DNA from: Verrucomicrobiaceae bacterium
GTDB taxonomy: Bacteria > Verrucomicrobiota > Verrucomicrobiia > Verrucomicrobiales > Akkermansiaceae
Direction of reading: 5' to 3'
DNA length: 64,000 nt
NCBI GenBank assembly: GCA_027487435.1
Contig: JAIYDP010000497.1
Coordinates: 1-64,000, forward strand
In this document: positions 1 through 8,751 of the stretch, one piece after another
Position numbering within the stretch: the first letter of the stretch is position 1
Layout of the letters: every line of letters starts with the position of its first letter
Translations under genes and position numbers: made by a program
The notes under the pieces: model-generated
What the model was told of the DNA's origin: nothing
The model's database searches: none
Seen by the model: the letters and a program-made list of their open reading frames with translations, nothing else

Positions 1-150
1 GGAGTCTGCCACCACGAAAGCGAAGAAACCTGCTATGCCGAACTTTGCGCCATCGTCCGCGACGAAGTCGCCCACCGCACCGCCAAGTGCGAGCCGCTCC
101 CCACGCCCAAAGTCCGCATCACCCGCGACCTCGACTATGTCACCGCCTGA
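1..150 (+). CDS. 3' end of a small protein, possibly HicB-like
   Basis: The window opens inside a reading frame that gives 49 residues and a TGA stop at 148-150; the start lies upstream. The visible tail contains GVCHHESEETCYAELCAIVR followed by a short basic, proline-containing end. The pattern of a small domain followed by Ala/Glu-rich helix and 'R.LDYVTA' loosely resembles C-termini of HicB-type antitoxins, but this is a weak impression. A toxin partner is not visible downstream; the next gene is a secreted SUMF1 protein about 140 bases away. Confidence 0.4.
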   Translation, partial: GVCHHESEETCYAELCAIVRDEVAHRTAKCEPLPTPKVRITRDLDYVTA

Positions 151-293
151 TTCCCACAAATTATGAGAAACACGCTACACCTTCGTCTCACTGCTCATTC
201 ATGTCTTGGATCAAGGGTCGCAAAAGCCGGCCACTCTACCTCTTTCACTCAATGTCCAACAACCGTCGCTTTCTGACACTTATCCCTGCTCCC

Positions 294-1475
294 ATGACGA
301 TCTTCTTATTCCGCTCCATTCTTACGCTGTGCCTGCTTGGTTGCATGGCGGCTTCTGCGCAGACTCCCTTATCTGTCACCCAAGGCCGGGCGGCGCAGCG
401 GGCGGGGACTAGGCTGGTGGATGTGTATTATGATGTGAGCGGCGGGACGGCTCCTTACACCGTCACCCTCCAAGGCTCAGCGGATGGAGGGATCACTTGG
501 ACGCTGCCGGTCACGACGGTGAGCGGGAATGTGGGCGCAGTCACGGCGGCGGGGACGAATCGGAAAGTCACTTGGAATGCAGGGGCGGACTGGGCTGGGC
601 AGTTTTCTTCAAATGTGAAGTTCCGAGTGAATGTGACGGATGCAGCAACGCTGGATGGCTTTTCCCTCATCCCCGCCGGAGTCTTCACCATGGGGCGCAC
701 CAGTGGCGACACGGATAGCAATGCCCCGCCGGTTTCGGTGAATGTGAGTGCGTTTTTCATGGGGAAATACGAAGTGACGCACTCGCTGTGGCTGACGGTG
801 GCCAACTGGGCCAATGCCAATGGTTATGATATTCCTTTTGGCGGCGGCAAGGGGGCGAATCATCCGGTGCATAGCATCAGTTGGTTTGACATGGTGAAAT
901 GGTGCAATGCACGTAGCCAGAGGGACGGGCTAACGCCGGTTTACACGGTGAGAGGCGCGGTCATGAAGACCGGGACGACGGCACCGACGGCGAACTGGAA
1001 CGCGAGTGGCTACCGACTACCCACGGAAGCCGAGTGGGAAAAAGCGGCGCGGGGCGGTGTGAGTGGCAAACGCTTCCCTTGGGGCACGGATTCTATCAGC
1101 CACAGCCAGGCGAATTATTACAGTTCAACGAGCTACACTTACGATGTGAGTCCGACGCGGACAATGCACCCGACCTACGCCACGGGTTCAAGGCCCTACA
1201 GTTCTCCGGTGGGCAGTTTCGCGGCGAATGGGTATGGGCTGTATGACATGGCGGGGAATATGTGGGAGTGGTGCTGGGATTGGTATGGGGCATCCACATA
1301 TGTGAATGGAGCTACCAACCCCAGAGGACTTTCTTCGGGCTCGTTCCGGGTGTTCCGGGGCGGCTGTTGGGAATGCTTCCCGCAACTCTGCCGCGTCGCG
1401 CAACGCGGCTACAACACTCCGGACGCCCCGTCCGGCAACGTCGGGTTCCGGATGGCCCGCAGTTCTGTCCCCTAG
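294..1475 (+). CDS. Secreted SUMF1 (formylglycine-generating-enzyme fold) protein, copy A
   Basis: A 393-residue protein with a signal peptide (MTIFLFRSILTLCLLGCMAA, cleavage near SAQ), a short beta-rich N-terminal region (about 25-120) and a SUMF1/C-type-lectin-like domain from about 125 to the end. SUMF1 hallmarks are visible: IPAGVFTMG, YEVT, YRLPTEAEWEKAARGG, MAGNMWEWCWDWYG and a final VGFR. The Cys pair C361-x4-C366 lies where true formylglycine-generating enzymes keep their copper-binding cysteines, but no sulfatase is nearby. An in-frame ATG at 252 would give a longer leader; no Shine-Dalgarno decides. Copy B follows directly. A 78-bp stretch near the 3' end (1365-1442) is hypervariable between the copies. 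It could be a surface ligand-binding protein rather than an enzyme. Confidence 0.85.
   Translation: MTIFLFRSILTLCLLGCMAASAQTPLSVTQGRAAQRAGTRLVDVYYDVSGGTAPYTVTLQGSADGGITWTLPVTTVSGNVGAVTAAGTNRKVTWNAGADWAGQFSSNVKFRVNVTDAATLDGFSLIPAGVFTMGRTSGDTDSNAPPVSVNVSAFFMGKYEVTHSLWLTVANWANANGYDIPFGGGKGANHPVHSISWFDMVKWCNARSQRDGLTPVYTVRGAVMKTGTTAPTANWNASGYRLPTEAEWEKAARGGVSGKRFPWGTDSISHSQANYYSSTSYTYDVSPTRTMHPTYATGSRPYSSPVGSFAANGYGLYDMAGNMWEWCWDWYGASTYVNGATNPRGLSSGSFRVFRGGCWECFPQLCRVAQRGYNTPDAPSGNVGFRMARSSVP
1365..1442 (+). other. Hypervariable C-terminal segment of SUMF1 copy A
   Basis: This 26-codon segment differs from the equally long segment of copy B (2608-2685) at 19 amino-acid positions. Only 4 codons are identical and 3 are synonymous. 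The preceding 19 bases match exactly and the following 60 bases, which run 28 bases past the stop codon, differ at only two positions. Most variable codons end in C, as expected for positions templated by AAC. This is the pattern of a diversity-generating-retroelement variable region. The retroelement itself (template repeat, reverse transcriptase) is not in the window. Confidence 0.55.
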
Positions 1476-1524
1476 AAACAGCAGGAGCGGAACGAACGGA
1501 ACACAAGTGACGAAAAAGATCTCT

Positions 1525-2718
1525 ATGAACTTCACCCAGATGATTAGCCCCATTTTTCATTCTCTTCTAGCGGTATGCCTGCTCGGCAGCCTCGCATGCG
1601 GGCAGACGCCCTTGGCGGTGTCCCAGGCACGGGCGGCGCAGCGGGCGGGGACGAAGCTGGTGGATGTGTATTATGACGTGAGTGGAGGGACGGCTCCCTA
1701 CACCGTCACTCTCCAAGGCTCAGCGGATGGCGGGGCGACATGGACGCTGCCGGTCACGTCGGTGAGCGGGAATGTGGGCGCAGTCGCAACGGCGGGGACG
1801 AACCGACTCGTCACTTGGGACGCGGGGACGGATTGGGCGGGGCAGTTTTCCAAGAACGTGAAGTTCCGAGTGAATGTGACGGATGCAGCCACGCTCGAAG
1901 GCTTCGAGCTCATCCCTGCGGGTGCCTTCACTATGGGGCGAACCAGTGGCGATTTTGACAGCGATGCCCCGCCGGTTACAGTGAATGTGAGTGCCTTTTA
2001 CATGGCGAAATACGAGGTGACGAAAGCCCTGTGGGATGAAGTGCGGGTCTGGGGTGTCAGCAATGGCTACACGGATCTCCGCGTAGGCGATGGCAAGGCG
2101 AGCAATCACCCAGTGCATACGATCAGTTGGTATGCCATGGTGAAATGGTGCAATGCGCGTAGCCAGAAAGACGGGCTGACACCGGTTTACACCGTGAGTG
2201 GCGCGGTGATGAGGAGGGGGACTTCGGTTCCTACACCGAACTGGAGTGCGAATGGCTACCGCTTGCCGACGGAAGCGGAGTGGGAGAAAGCGGCACGCGG
2301 CGGGGTGAGCGGTAGGCGTTTCCCTTCGGGATCAGATACCATTAGCCACAGCCAGGCGAATTACTATGCATCGTCCAGTTACAGCTACGACCTCAGCGGC
2401 GGGGTGAACAACTACCTCCCGGCCTACGCGACGGGTTCGTTTCCCTACAGTTCGCCTGTGGGCAGTTTTGCGGCGAATGGGTATGGGCTGTATGACATGG
2501 CGGGGAATATGTATGAGTGGTGCTGGGATTGGTATGGAGGATATGTGAATGGTGCTACCGATCCACGTGGTCCCGCTTCGGGTCCAAGCCGGGTGTTCCG
2601 GGGCGGCAGTTGGCACGAATACGCGGTCGACTGCCGTGCGGCGACCCGCGTCAACCTCACCCCTACGGGCACGGACAACCGCATCGGGTTCCGGATAGCC
2701 CGCAGTTCTGTCCCCTAG
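1525..2718 (+). CDS. Secreted SUMF1-fold protein, copy B
   Basis: A 397-residue tandem paralogue of copy A, starting at ATG 1525 with a signal peptide (MNFTQMISPIFHSLLAVCLL...GQT). The N-terminal beta domain (about 20-120) is almost identical to copy A, including VDVYYDVSGGTAPYTVTLQG; the central SUMF1 domain is more diverged, and the last 30 residues are the variable segment plus a shared ARSSVP end. Only the second of the two cysteines is kept (C370; Glu replaces the first), so it should not have formylglycine-generating activity. The gap after copy A is 49 bases, so the two are probably cotranscribed. High DNA identity of the flanks points to recent duplication or continuing gene conversion. 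Confidence 0.85.
   Translation: MNFTQMISPIFHSLLAVCLLGSLACGQTPLAVSQARAAQRAGTKLVDVYYDVSGGTAPYTVTLQGSADGGATWTLPVTSVSGNVGAVATAGTNRLVTWDAGTDWAGQFSKNVKFRVNVTDAATLEGFELIPAGAFTMGRTSGDFDSDAPPVTVNVSAFYMAKYEVTKALWDEVRVWGVSNGYTDLRVGDGKASNHPVHTISWYAMVKWCNARSQKDGLTPVYTVSGAVMRRGTSVPTPNWSANGYRLPTEAEWEKAARGGVSGRRFPSGSDTISHSQANYYASSSYSYDLSGGVNNYLPAYATGSFPYSSPVGSFAANGYGLYDMAGNMYEWCWDWYGGYVNGATDPRGPASGPSRVFRGGSWHEYAVDCRAATRVNLTPTGTDNRIGFRIARSSVP
2608..2685 (+). other. Hypervariable C-terminal segment of SUMF1 copy B
   Basis: Counterpart of 1365-1442. Nearly all the codons that differ from copy A end in C (CAC, TAC, GTC, GAC, ACC, CTC, GGC, CGC), consistent with an AAC-rich template. The framework residues W, C, R, A, R and the following GFR are fixed. 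Near-identity of the two loci resumes at GGGTTCCGGAT and continues past the stop codon. Confidence 0.55.
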
Positions 2719-2867
2719 AAACAGCAGTAGCGGAACGAACGGAACGGAGTGGCGTAGTGAAGGGAGTGATGCGGAAGAAGGAACACAGATGATGAAACGA
2801 TCCATAAAACAAAAGAGGCACGGGGCAAGTTCGTTCCGCATTCCATCATGCCCAGCACTCAAAGAGC

Positions 2868-2991
2868 GTAGGCATCTTGCCTACCTCCATATTCCCAACC
2901 CTGCCGGCGCGTCGCCCGCGCTTCCCTTTTCTTTCCAAACGCTGTGGGCGGGACGCCCGCTCTCCTTAAACCGAGCGACAGGAATGTCGCT
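2868..2991 (+). repeat. Run of short palindromes in the 2719-3015 gap
   Basis: Several small inverted repeats are strung together, most followed by CTCC or TTCC. GTAGGCA-TCT-TGCCTAC lies at 2868-2884, a GC-rich imperfect one near 2905-2921, GGGCG-GGA-CGCCC at 2946-2958 and AGCGACA-GGAA-TGTCGCT at 2974-2991. The stems differ in sequence but share length and spacing, like the REP-type palindromes scattered through verrucomicrobial intergenic DNA. The rest of the gap carries the duplicated 3' flank of the SUMF1 genes and no gene. Confidence 0.6.
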
Positions 2992-3015
2992 ACTCCTTAT
3001 TTCCCCACTCTAAAC

Positions 3016-6000
3016 ATGAAAAATTTTTGTATAAAACTCCCCGCGCTCCTCGCCGTATTGGCCAGCTTGTTGGTCCTGGCTAGAGCGGAAACCGCCTCCA
3101 CCGTCACCGCCGCGACCACAGTGGACACACGCACTGGCACTAAAGTTCGCGGGCGGATGGTGGATGGCACACCGCCGGTGGGGCCGTATTTACCGCTGGC
3201 CGGAGTGACCGTCTCCATCGGCACGACCAATGCGGTGACGGGCGCGAATGGCAGCTTTGAACTGGTTGCCACTTTGACGAATCCCACCGCATTCAACGCC
3301 ACGAAGACGGGCTTCATGCCCTACACGGCGAGTGTGAGCCAGCCTGCCACGGGGGATGTGGTGGATCTCGGACTGGTCACGATGAAGCCGATCACCGATA
3401 AGCCAATCGTGGAGGCCGTGACGCTCACGAATCCGAATGGGGTGTATCTTCGCGACCTGCCGGAGGCGATGCGGCCCGCGCTATCCCGCCCCGAGGCAGA
3501 GGTGAAGGTGAACTGGAATGGGAACGACCCCGGCATTGTAGAGTTCTGGGCAGATGGCAAGCTGGTGGGGACACAGGCCGGAGCCGGGCCATCCTACACG
3601 CTGGAGATTCCCATCGACACGTATTTCAAGCCATCGGCAAACATCCAGCGCCTAAAGATCATCGCGAAGGCCGCGCCTGTGCCACCGGCTACGGTGGTGA
3701 AGGAATCGGAGCCTTTCCTGCATGATGTGTTTGTGGTGAGCCTTCCCTATTTGGTGCAGAATTCGCTGAGCTATGCAGCGGCCGGGCCGGGGACTCTGGC
3801 GGTGGACATCAAGCTGAAATCCAGTGAGGAGAAAGTTACCCTGCCCGTCCTCGGTGCCTACGGGGCAAAGATGGAGGCGGGTGCGAGCTTCGACTATACC
3901 TTCGAGGATGGTTCATGGGAACTCGGGCTGGGCTTAGGAACGGAAGCGAAACAGGGCAAGCGTGGCCGCCGTCCGAAGTATCCGGGGTTTTCCTACTCTG
4001 GCTCTAAGCTCTACATCGGGAACCGCGAGATCGAGGCGAGCTTCTATGGTATGGCGAAGGGCAGTGCGAAAAGTGATCCATTTGAGATCAAGAGTGTGAG
4101 CACCGGGGTGAAGATGGGGTTCAAAGGCGAACTCACGAGATATGGTCTGAATGACATCCTGCTGCCGGGGTCATCCTTGGTTCTGGGTAAATTTCCCGAG
4201 ACGCAGGCATTTCTGAAGAACATCAGCATCATTCTCTGGCTGGAGGTGAATGGTGATGGTTCGGTGAACTTCGAGCCGGTGTGGCCACCGGACTTCCGCG
4301 AGGCGACTCTTACCACCACGGCGGGAGTGAAAGCGGAATACGAAACGGATATCCCCGGAACGGATATCCATGTTCGGCTCTACGGCGGTGGAGAAGGCAA
4401 GCTGGGTTTTGGCTTGCCTGCGCCTTATTTCCGCGAGGCGGGATTCAAGATTTACACCGGGATCGAGGCGAATGTCTGGGTGTTCGACTATGGGCGTGAA
4501 TGGGTGTTACTTGAGTATGGCTACACGGCTCCGGCTGCTCGGTCTGTGAGAGCACTCCGAGATACAGGCGCGGGCTACGTGGTGGAGGCGGCAGCAAACA
4601 AGCAGGCAGACTGGAAGCCGATGAAACGCCCATGGCGTGAGCAAGGTGAGGAAGTTTTTCTCGCTGCCGAGCCACCGATGATCGTGCTTGATCAAGCAAC
4701 TCCTGAACTGGAAGTCTATGCAGGGATGGAGAAAAGCTCATCGCCCGGAGCGGTCTATCGTCCTGTTTCCCGGACGGTCAGGCGCATCATCAGCAATCCG
4801 GCATTGCCGGCGCAGGCGGAGCTACCGCTGCTCCAGAATGTCTTTCCCAACTCAAATCCTGCATTGGCAGCGCGCGGCAGCGATCAAATCCTTCTCTACG
4901 TCCGAGATACAGGAGCGGCGAATCCCGTGCATTTCACGGAGATCGCCTGGACGCGCTTCGATGGAACTTCGTGGACTACGCCTGCCGCGCTGGCTGTCGA
5001 TTCACAAGGGCAGTTTTCGCCGAAGGTGGCCTATGATGGAGCAGGGAATGCCGTAGCCGTGTGGCAGCGAATCAAGGACCCCGCGCTCACGGCGGCAGAT
5101 ATCGACACGGTCACCGCGAAGATGGAGATCGTGACTGCCAGGTGGAATGCGTTCGCCGGGACATGGAGCGCTGTCACTGCCCTGACGGACAATGGTCATC
5201 TGGATCACTCCACTGAACTCGCGGGACCGCTCACGGATGGCGATTTGCTTCTGACGTGGCGTGAGAATACTGCCAATCTGCTATCAGGAACTGCGGCCAA
5301 TCCGAGCCGTGTGCTGACCCGCCGCTGGGATTCGGCGACCTCTACGTGGGGCGAGGTGCAAGTCCTAGTGGATGGGCTGAGCGGAGAAACTTCCACCTCG
5401 TTCTCCGCAGCAGGAGGCAAAGCAGTGTTTCTCTTGAGCCGGGATCTGGAAAATGATCGCGCCACGGAGGGCGATACTGAGCTTTTCCATCGCGTCTGGA
5501 ATGAAACGAACGCCACCTGGAGTGCGCTCACCCGCTATACGAATGACGCTCTGGCGGATCGGAGTGCCAAGGTAGCCGTGGATGCGACTGGCCAAGTCTA
5601 TGCGCTCTGGCAGCGCGGCACTGAGTTGGTCATGGATAGGAATCTCACCGGAACACCTTCGGCTGTGCGCACGGATGCGGCGACGGCGGGTTTCTCGGAT
5701 TTCCTCCTGACACTCTCGCCAGGAGGAAATGTCGTAGTCCTGTGGCAGGAGATGACGGATTTCGGCTCGGACGCGCATTACCGAGTGTTTGATCCGGCAT
5801 CGGGCACATGGGGACTGGATACCTTGCTTTCGGAAGATTCCGACCTTGAGCGCTCGTTCTCCCCGGCATGGGACGCTATGGGGAATCTGGTCCTCGCCTA
5901 CAACAACGTGACCGTGACCAAGCAGATTAAGACGGTGACGCTGGAGGGGGGGGGCTCGGTGGAAGTCACTGGCGTGCCCCAGCCGGGCCGCGTGGACCTG

Positions 6001-7071
6001 CTGCTTGCGAAACGGGCATTGGTGAAGGATCTTTCCATTTCCGCCAACGGACTGACTGCCGAGGGAACCACCTACCTTCCCGGCGATCCGATCACACTAA
6101 AGGCCAAGATCAAAAACAGTGGCAACGTCGCGGTGCTGGACGTGCCGGTTTCCTTCTACGATGGCGATCCTGCTGCTGGCGGCACTTTGATCCAAAGCGT
6201 CACGCTGCCAGGCTGGTTGCAAGCCTCTGATGAGGCGGAGGCCACGGTGAACTGGACGATCCCCCAGCCAGCGATTGCCCGAACAGTGTATGTGAGAGTC
6301 GATCCGGCAGGAATCGTCACGGAATCCAATGAAACGAACAACACGGTTTCCCTGCCGCTCAATGGCGTGGACTTGCAGGCGCAATACATTTCCGGCTCCG
6401 TGTTGCGCGATGGCTCGGCGCGTGTGGTCGTGCGAGTGACAAGTCTTTCCGCTCCGGAATCCCCGGTGACCACGTTACAACTGAAAACGGAAACCGGAAC
6501 TACGGCACTCGTTCTGGTGAATGTCAGCCAGCTCTCGCCCGGCGACTCTGTGGAAATACCATTGGAACTCCCGGCTGGTAGTCATCCCGAAGGTGAGCGG
6601 GCTTACCGAGTGACGCTGGATGAAGAAGCTATCACTGGCGATGTGGACGCTACAAATAACGAAGTCCTCTTCCGCCTGAATCTGTGGATCGACGGCGATG
6701 AAGATGGAATACCAAATGCTTGGGAAGTCGCTAACGGCATGAGTGATGCCAATGCTGCCGACGCTCTCATTGATACCGACGGCGATGGATTTACCAACAG
6801 TCAAGAATACCTCGCTGGCACGAATCCGCGTGACCGTTTATCCGTGTTTAAGATTGGTGAAGTGGCTCGCCAAGTATCACCCAATGGCTTGAATACCATG
6901 GTTTCTTGGACATCGGTGGAAGGTAAGCAGTATCAGGTTGAGCGAAGCTATGATTTGGCCAATTGGATTGTCATGGAATCGAATGTGGCCGCAACGCCTC
7001 CACTAAACACGGTAATCGATAGCCAAGCGTCCCCGGCGGGTAAGGCATTTTACCGAGTGACGGTGAAATAA
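3016..7071 (+). CDS. Large secreted protein with CARDB domain and calcium-binding repeat
   Basis: A 1351-residue exported protein. The ATG at 3016 gives a clear signal peptide (MKNFCIKLPALLAVLASLLV...ARA). In order: a carboxypeptidase-regulatory-like beta sandwich (about 40-120, GTPPVGPYLPLAGVTVSIG), a long beta-rich middle region, a stretch of Trp-containing repeats (about 590-980) that may be a beta-propeller, a CARDB-type adhesion domain (about 1020-1110), and an Asp-rich thrombospondin-3-like calcium motif (DGDEDGIP and DTDGDGFTNSQEYLAGTNP). A C-terminal module of about 70 residues with YQVERSYDLANW is frequent in verrucomicrobial secreted proteins. The role is unknown; a surface or matrix protein is likely. 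It follows the two SUMF1 proteins in the same direction after a repeat-filled gap. Confidence 0.8.
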   Translation: MKNFCIKLPALLAVLASLLVLARAETASTVTAATTVDTRTGTKVRGRMVDGTPPVGPYLPLAGVTVSIGTTNAVTGANGSFELVATLTNPTAFNATKTGFMPYTASVSQPATGDVVDLGLVTMKPITDKPIVEAVTLTNPNGVYLRDLPEAMRPALSRPEAEVKVNWNGNDPGIVEFWADGKLVGTQAGAGPSYTLEIPIDTYFKPSANIQRLKIIAKAAPVPPATVVKESEPFLHDVFVVSLPYLVQNSLSYAAAGPGTLAVDIKLKSSEEKVTLPVLGAYGAKMEAGASFDYTFEDGSWELGLGLGTEAKQGKRGRRPKYPGFSYSGSKLYIGNREIEASFYGMAKGSAKSDPFEIKSVSTGVKMGFKGELTRYGLNDILLPGSSLVLGKFPETQAFLKNISIILWLEVNGDGSVNFEPVWPPDFREATLTTTAGVKAEYETDIPGTDIHVRLYGGGEGKLGFGLPAPYFREAGFKIYTGIEANVWVFDYGREWVLLEYGYTAPAARSVRALRDTGAGYVVEAAANKQADWKPMKRPWREQGEEVFLAAEPPMIVLDQATPELEVYAGMEKSSSPGAVYRPVSRTVRRIISNPALPAQAELPLLQNVFPNSNPALAARGSDQILLYVRDTGAANPVHFTEIAWTRFDGTSWTTPAALAVDSQGQFSPKVAYDGAGNAVAVWQRIKDPALTAADIDTVTAKMEIVTARWNAFAGTWSAVTALTDNGHLDHSTELAGPLTDGDLLLTWRENTANLLSGTAANPSRVLTRRWDSATSTWGEVQVLVDGLSGETSTSFSAAGGKAVFLLSRDLENDRATEGDTELFHRVWNETNATWSALTRYTNDALADRSAKVAVDATGQVYALWQRGTELVMDRNLTGTPSAVRTDAATAGFSDFLLTLSPGGNVVVLWQEMTDFGSDAHYRVFDPASGTWGLDTLLSEDSDLERSFSPAWDAMGNLVLAYNNVTVTKQIKTVTLEGGGSVEVTGVPQPGRVDLLLAKRALVKDLSISANGLTAEGTTYLPGDPITLKAKIKNSGNVAVLDVPVSFYDGDPAAGGTLIQSVTLPGWLQASDEAEATVNWTIPQPAIARTVYVRVDPAGIVTESNETNNTVSLPLNGVDLQAQYISGSVLRDGSARVVVRVTSLSAPESPVTTLQLKTETGTTALVLVNVSQLSPGDSVEIPLELPAGSHPEGERAYRVTLDEEAITGDVDATNNEVLFRLNLWIDGDEDGIPNAWEVANGMSDANAADALIDTDGDGFTNSQEYLAGTNPRDRLSVFKIGEVARQVSPNGLNTMVSWTSVEGKQYQVERSYDLANWIVMESNVAATPPLNTVIDSQASPAGKAFYRVTVK

Positions 7072-7422
7072 GAAGGTCGTATAGCGCAGGCTTAATGTTC
7101 TAAGATGCTGCAGTTCTGTATGAAGGTGGATATTTTTTGCGTTTTGCAAAAACCGTGAGTCGGCCCTTCTCCCCGCTGTATCACCCCATCTGCTTTCCCT
7201 TGCTGCGATCGCCCCCGCCAGATGGGCGTGGTGGATTGTGAAAGCCTTGCTCAGATTTTTACAATCTGATGCCTCCTTGCGTTCGCTTTTGCTCCTGGGG
7301 ATAATCGATGGCATTTGTTTGAGGGGATGGCTTTTTCACTTTCTATTTCCCGCAGGGAGGAAAAAATTTCTTTCTTCTTGCTTTGCCTAAGGTGTCGGGC
7401 TTTTGTTGTTTTCGTGAAAACT
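7072..7422 (+). other. Intergenic stretch with weak hairpins
   Basis: No gene is seen here. TTTTTGC-GTTTT-GCAAAAA at 7134-7152 could be a weak bidirectional terminator after the CARDB gene, and CAGATT...AATCTG near 7255-7271 is a small stem-loop. A longer open frame begins at 7315, but its first 36 codons lack signal-peptide character, so the ATG at 7423 is preferred as the next start. Confidence 0.4.
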
Positions 7423-8682
7423 ATGAAATATTTGGTTACTGGCATTTTGAGTATGGCATTTGCTGCTATCGCTCATGCGGAGGAAAGTCGCACTTGGACA
7501 TCGATCAAAGGATCGACGATGGATGCGACATTGGCCAAGATGCAAGGTGAAGAGGTGTTCTTGGTCACCAAAGATCGAAAAGAAATCAAGTTGCCTGTGA
7601 CGTCGCTCTCGTTGGCGGATCGGCAGTTTTTGGTGGAAAATGTTTCTGCTCCAGAAACCATTCTCAGTGCTGGTGCCTTGAGCCTGCCAGAGAAAGAATT
7701 GAAGTTTGATTCTAAGACCTGCAAAAAGTTGAAAGAGAAATTCAAGCTATCGGCAGAAGACTCGGAAGGGATGTTTGAGCAAATGGAAACGGAGCATTTT
7801 CTCATCCTTTATGCAGGCGATGTGCGCCCGATTGTTGTAGCAGAAATCGCAGAACGTCTCTGGCATGGCATGGCTTTCTATCACATGAATTTTCGCCGCG
7901 ATTGGGCCGACAAGCGTCGAGTGATTTTTTGCGTAGAAGATCGCAAGGTTCATGCGGCACTGGGCACATGGTATGCCGATGAACTCAGAAAAGACGCAAA
8001 GACTCCTGAGGCGCAACAAAATGTGCAAAGCACAGTCGCTTCGTGGAATCGTGCTGGAGCCATGGGCGTTCAGTTGCCTGATGCCATGTGCGAGGAAAAG
8101 AAACTCCATCGTGTGGCAACTCTCCTGAATCTCGATAACAACCGGCAATTCAAAAAAGTATTCACGCCATTTCCTACCCATGTCATTGCTGGGCACTTGC
8201 TTAACCAGCAAATGGGGGGAACTCGCAGTATCGGCAATAAAGGATATTTCACCATCGTTACTGGACATGCCTACTACAAAGAAATCAAACTTGCCGGTGA
8301 AACAGAAACCCATCTCCTCGATGTTGGCGGCACGGGCGGCGATGAAATCTCCTCCAAGTCTGGATTCGATGACGGATCGGCTTGGGCTCGCATTCTTAAA
8401 ACCGAGGTCAAGCGTGAAAAGATCAAGCCGAATTTGTTAGAGATCCTCGCCGTGGAGTCAGACACCCTGACGCCGGCCAAACTTGTCTTGGTCTATTCAT
8501 TTGCCAATTACCTCCAGAGCAATCCGAAGCGGGTTAGCGCCTTCGCGCGGATGATCCGTCGCATCGAATCAAACAACACCATCCCCGAGCCTGAAGAGTT
8601 GGCGAAAATCTACGGTTTTGCCAGCGTAGAAGCGATGGAAAAGGATTGGATCGCCTACATTACGAGTAACGATTTTTCATGA
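7423..8682 (+). CDS. Secreted SHD1-domain protein with degenerate peptidase-like domain
   Basis: A 419-residue protein with signal peptide MKYLVTGILSMAFAAIAHA. Residues about 23-75 form an SHD1 (SLA1 homology 1) domain: TWTSIKG at the start and KEIKLPVTSLSLADRQFL at the end, a small SH3-like fold common in planctomycetes and verrucomicrobia. From about 120 onward the layout (FLILYAGD..., then LVYSFANYLQSNP... and a closing MEKDWIAYI) resembles the DUF1570/gluzincin family of secreted metallopeptidase-like proteins. The HExxH zinc motif is not present; the nearest match is HVIAGH near residue 252, so catalysis is doubtful. It is the first of three SHD1 proteins in 8 kb. Confidence 0.7.
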   Translation: MKYLVTGILSMAFAAIAHAEESRTWTSIKGSTMDATLAKMQGEEVFLVTKDRKEIKLPVTSLSLADRQFLVENVSAPETILSAGALSLPEKELKFDSKTCKKLKEKFKLSAEDSEGMFEQMETEHFLILYAGDVRPIVVAEIAERLWHGMAFYHMNFRRDWADKRRVIFCVEDRKVHAALGTWYADELRKDAKTPEAQQNVQSTVASWNRAGAMGVQLPDAMCEEKKLHRVATLLNLDNNRQFKKVFTPFPTHVIAGHLLNQQMGGTRSIGNKGYFTIVTGHAYYKEIKLAGETETHLLDVGGTGGDEISSKSGFDDGSAWARILKTEVKREKIKPNLLEILAVESDTLTPAKLVLVYSFANYLQSNPKRVSAFARMIRRIESNNTIPEPEELAKIYGFASVEAMEKDWIAYITSNDFS

Positions 8683-8751
8683 CTTTGAGCAACGTTGATG
8701 GCTCACACCGACAAACAAAAATTCTCCATTTTATCGAATCCTTCCAACATT

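Noticed and set aside
2719..3015. Template repeat of a diversity-generating retroelement next to the SUMF1 genes
   Set aside because: No third copy of the variable segment with AAC-rich codons is seen here, and no reverse transcriptase is found in the window.
8176..8200. Zinc-peptidase HExxH motif in the first SHD1 protein
   Set aside because: The sequence is HVIAGH with the wrong spacing and no Glu, so I call the domain degenerate and not a peptidase.
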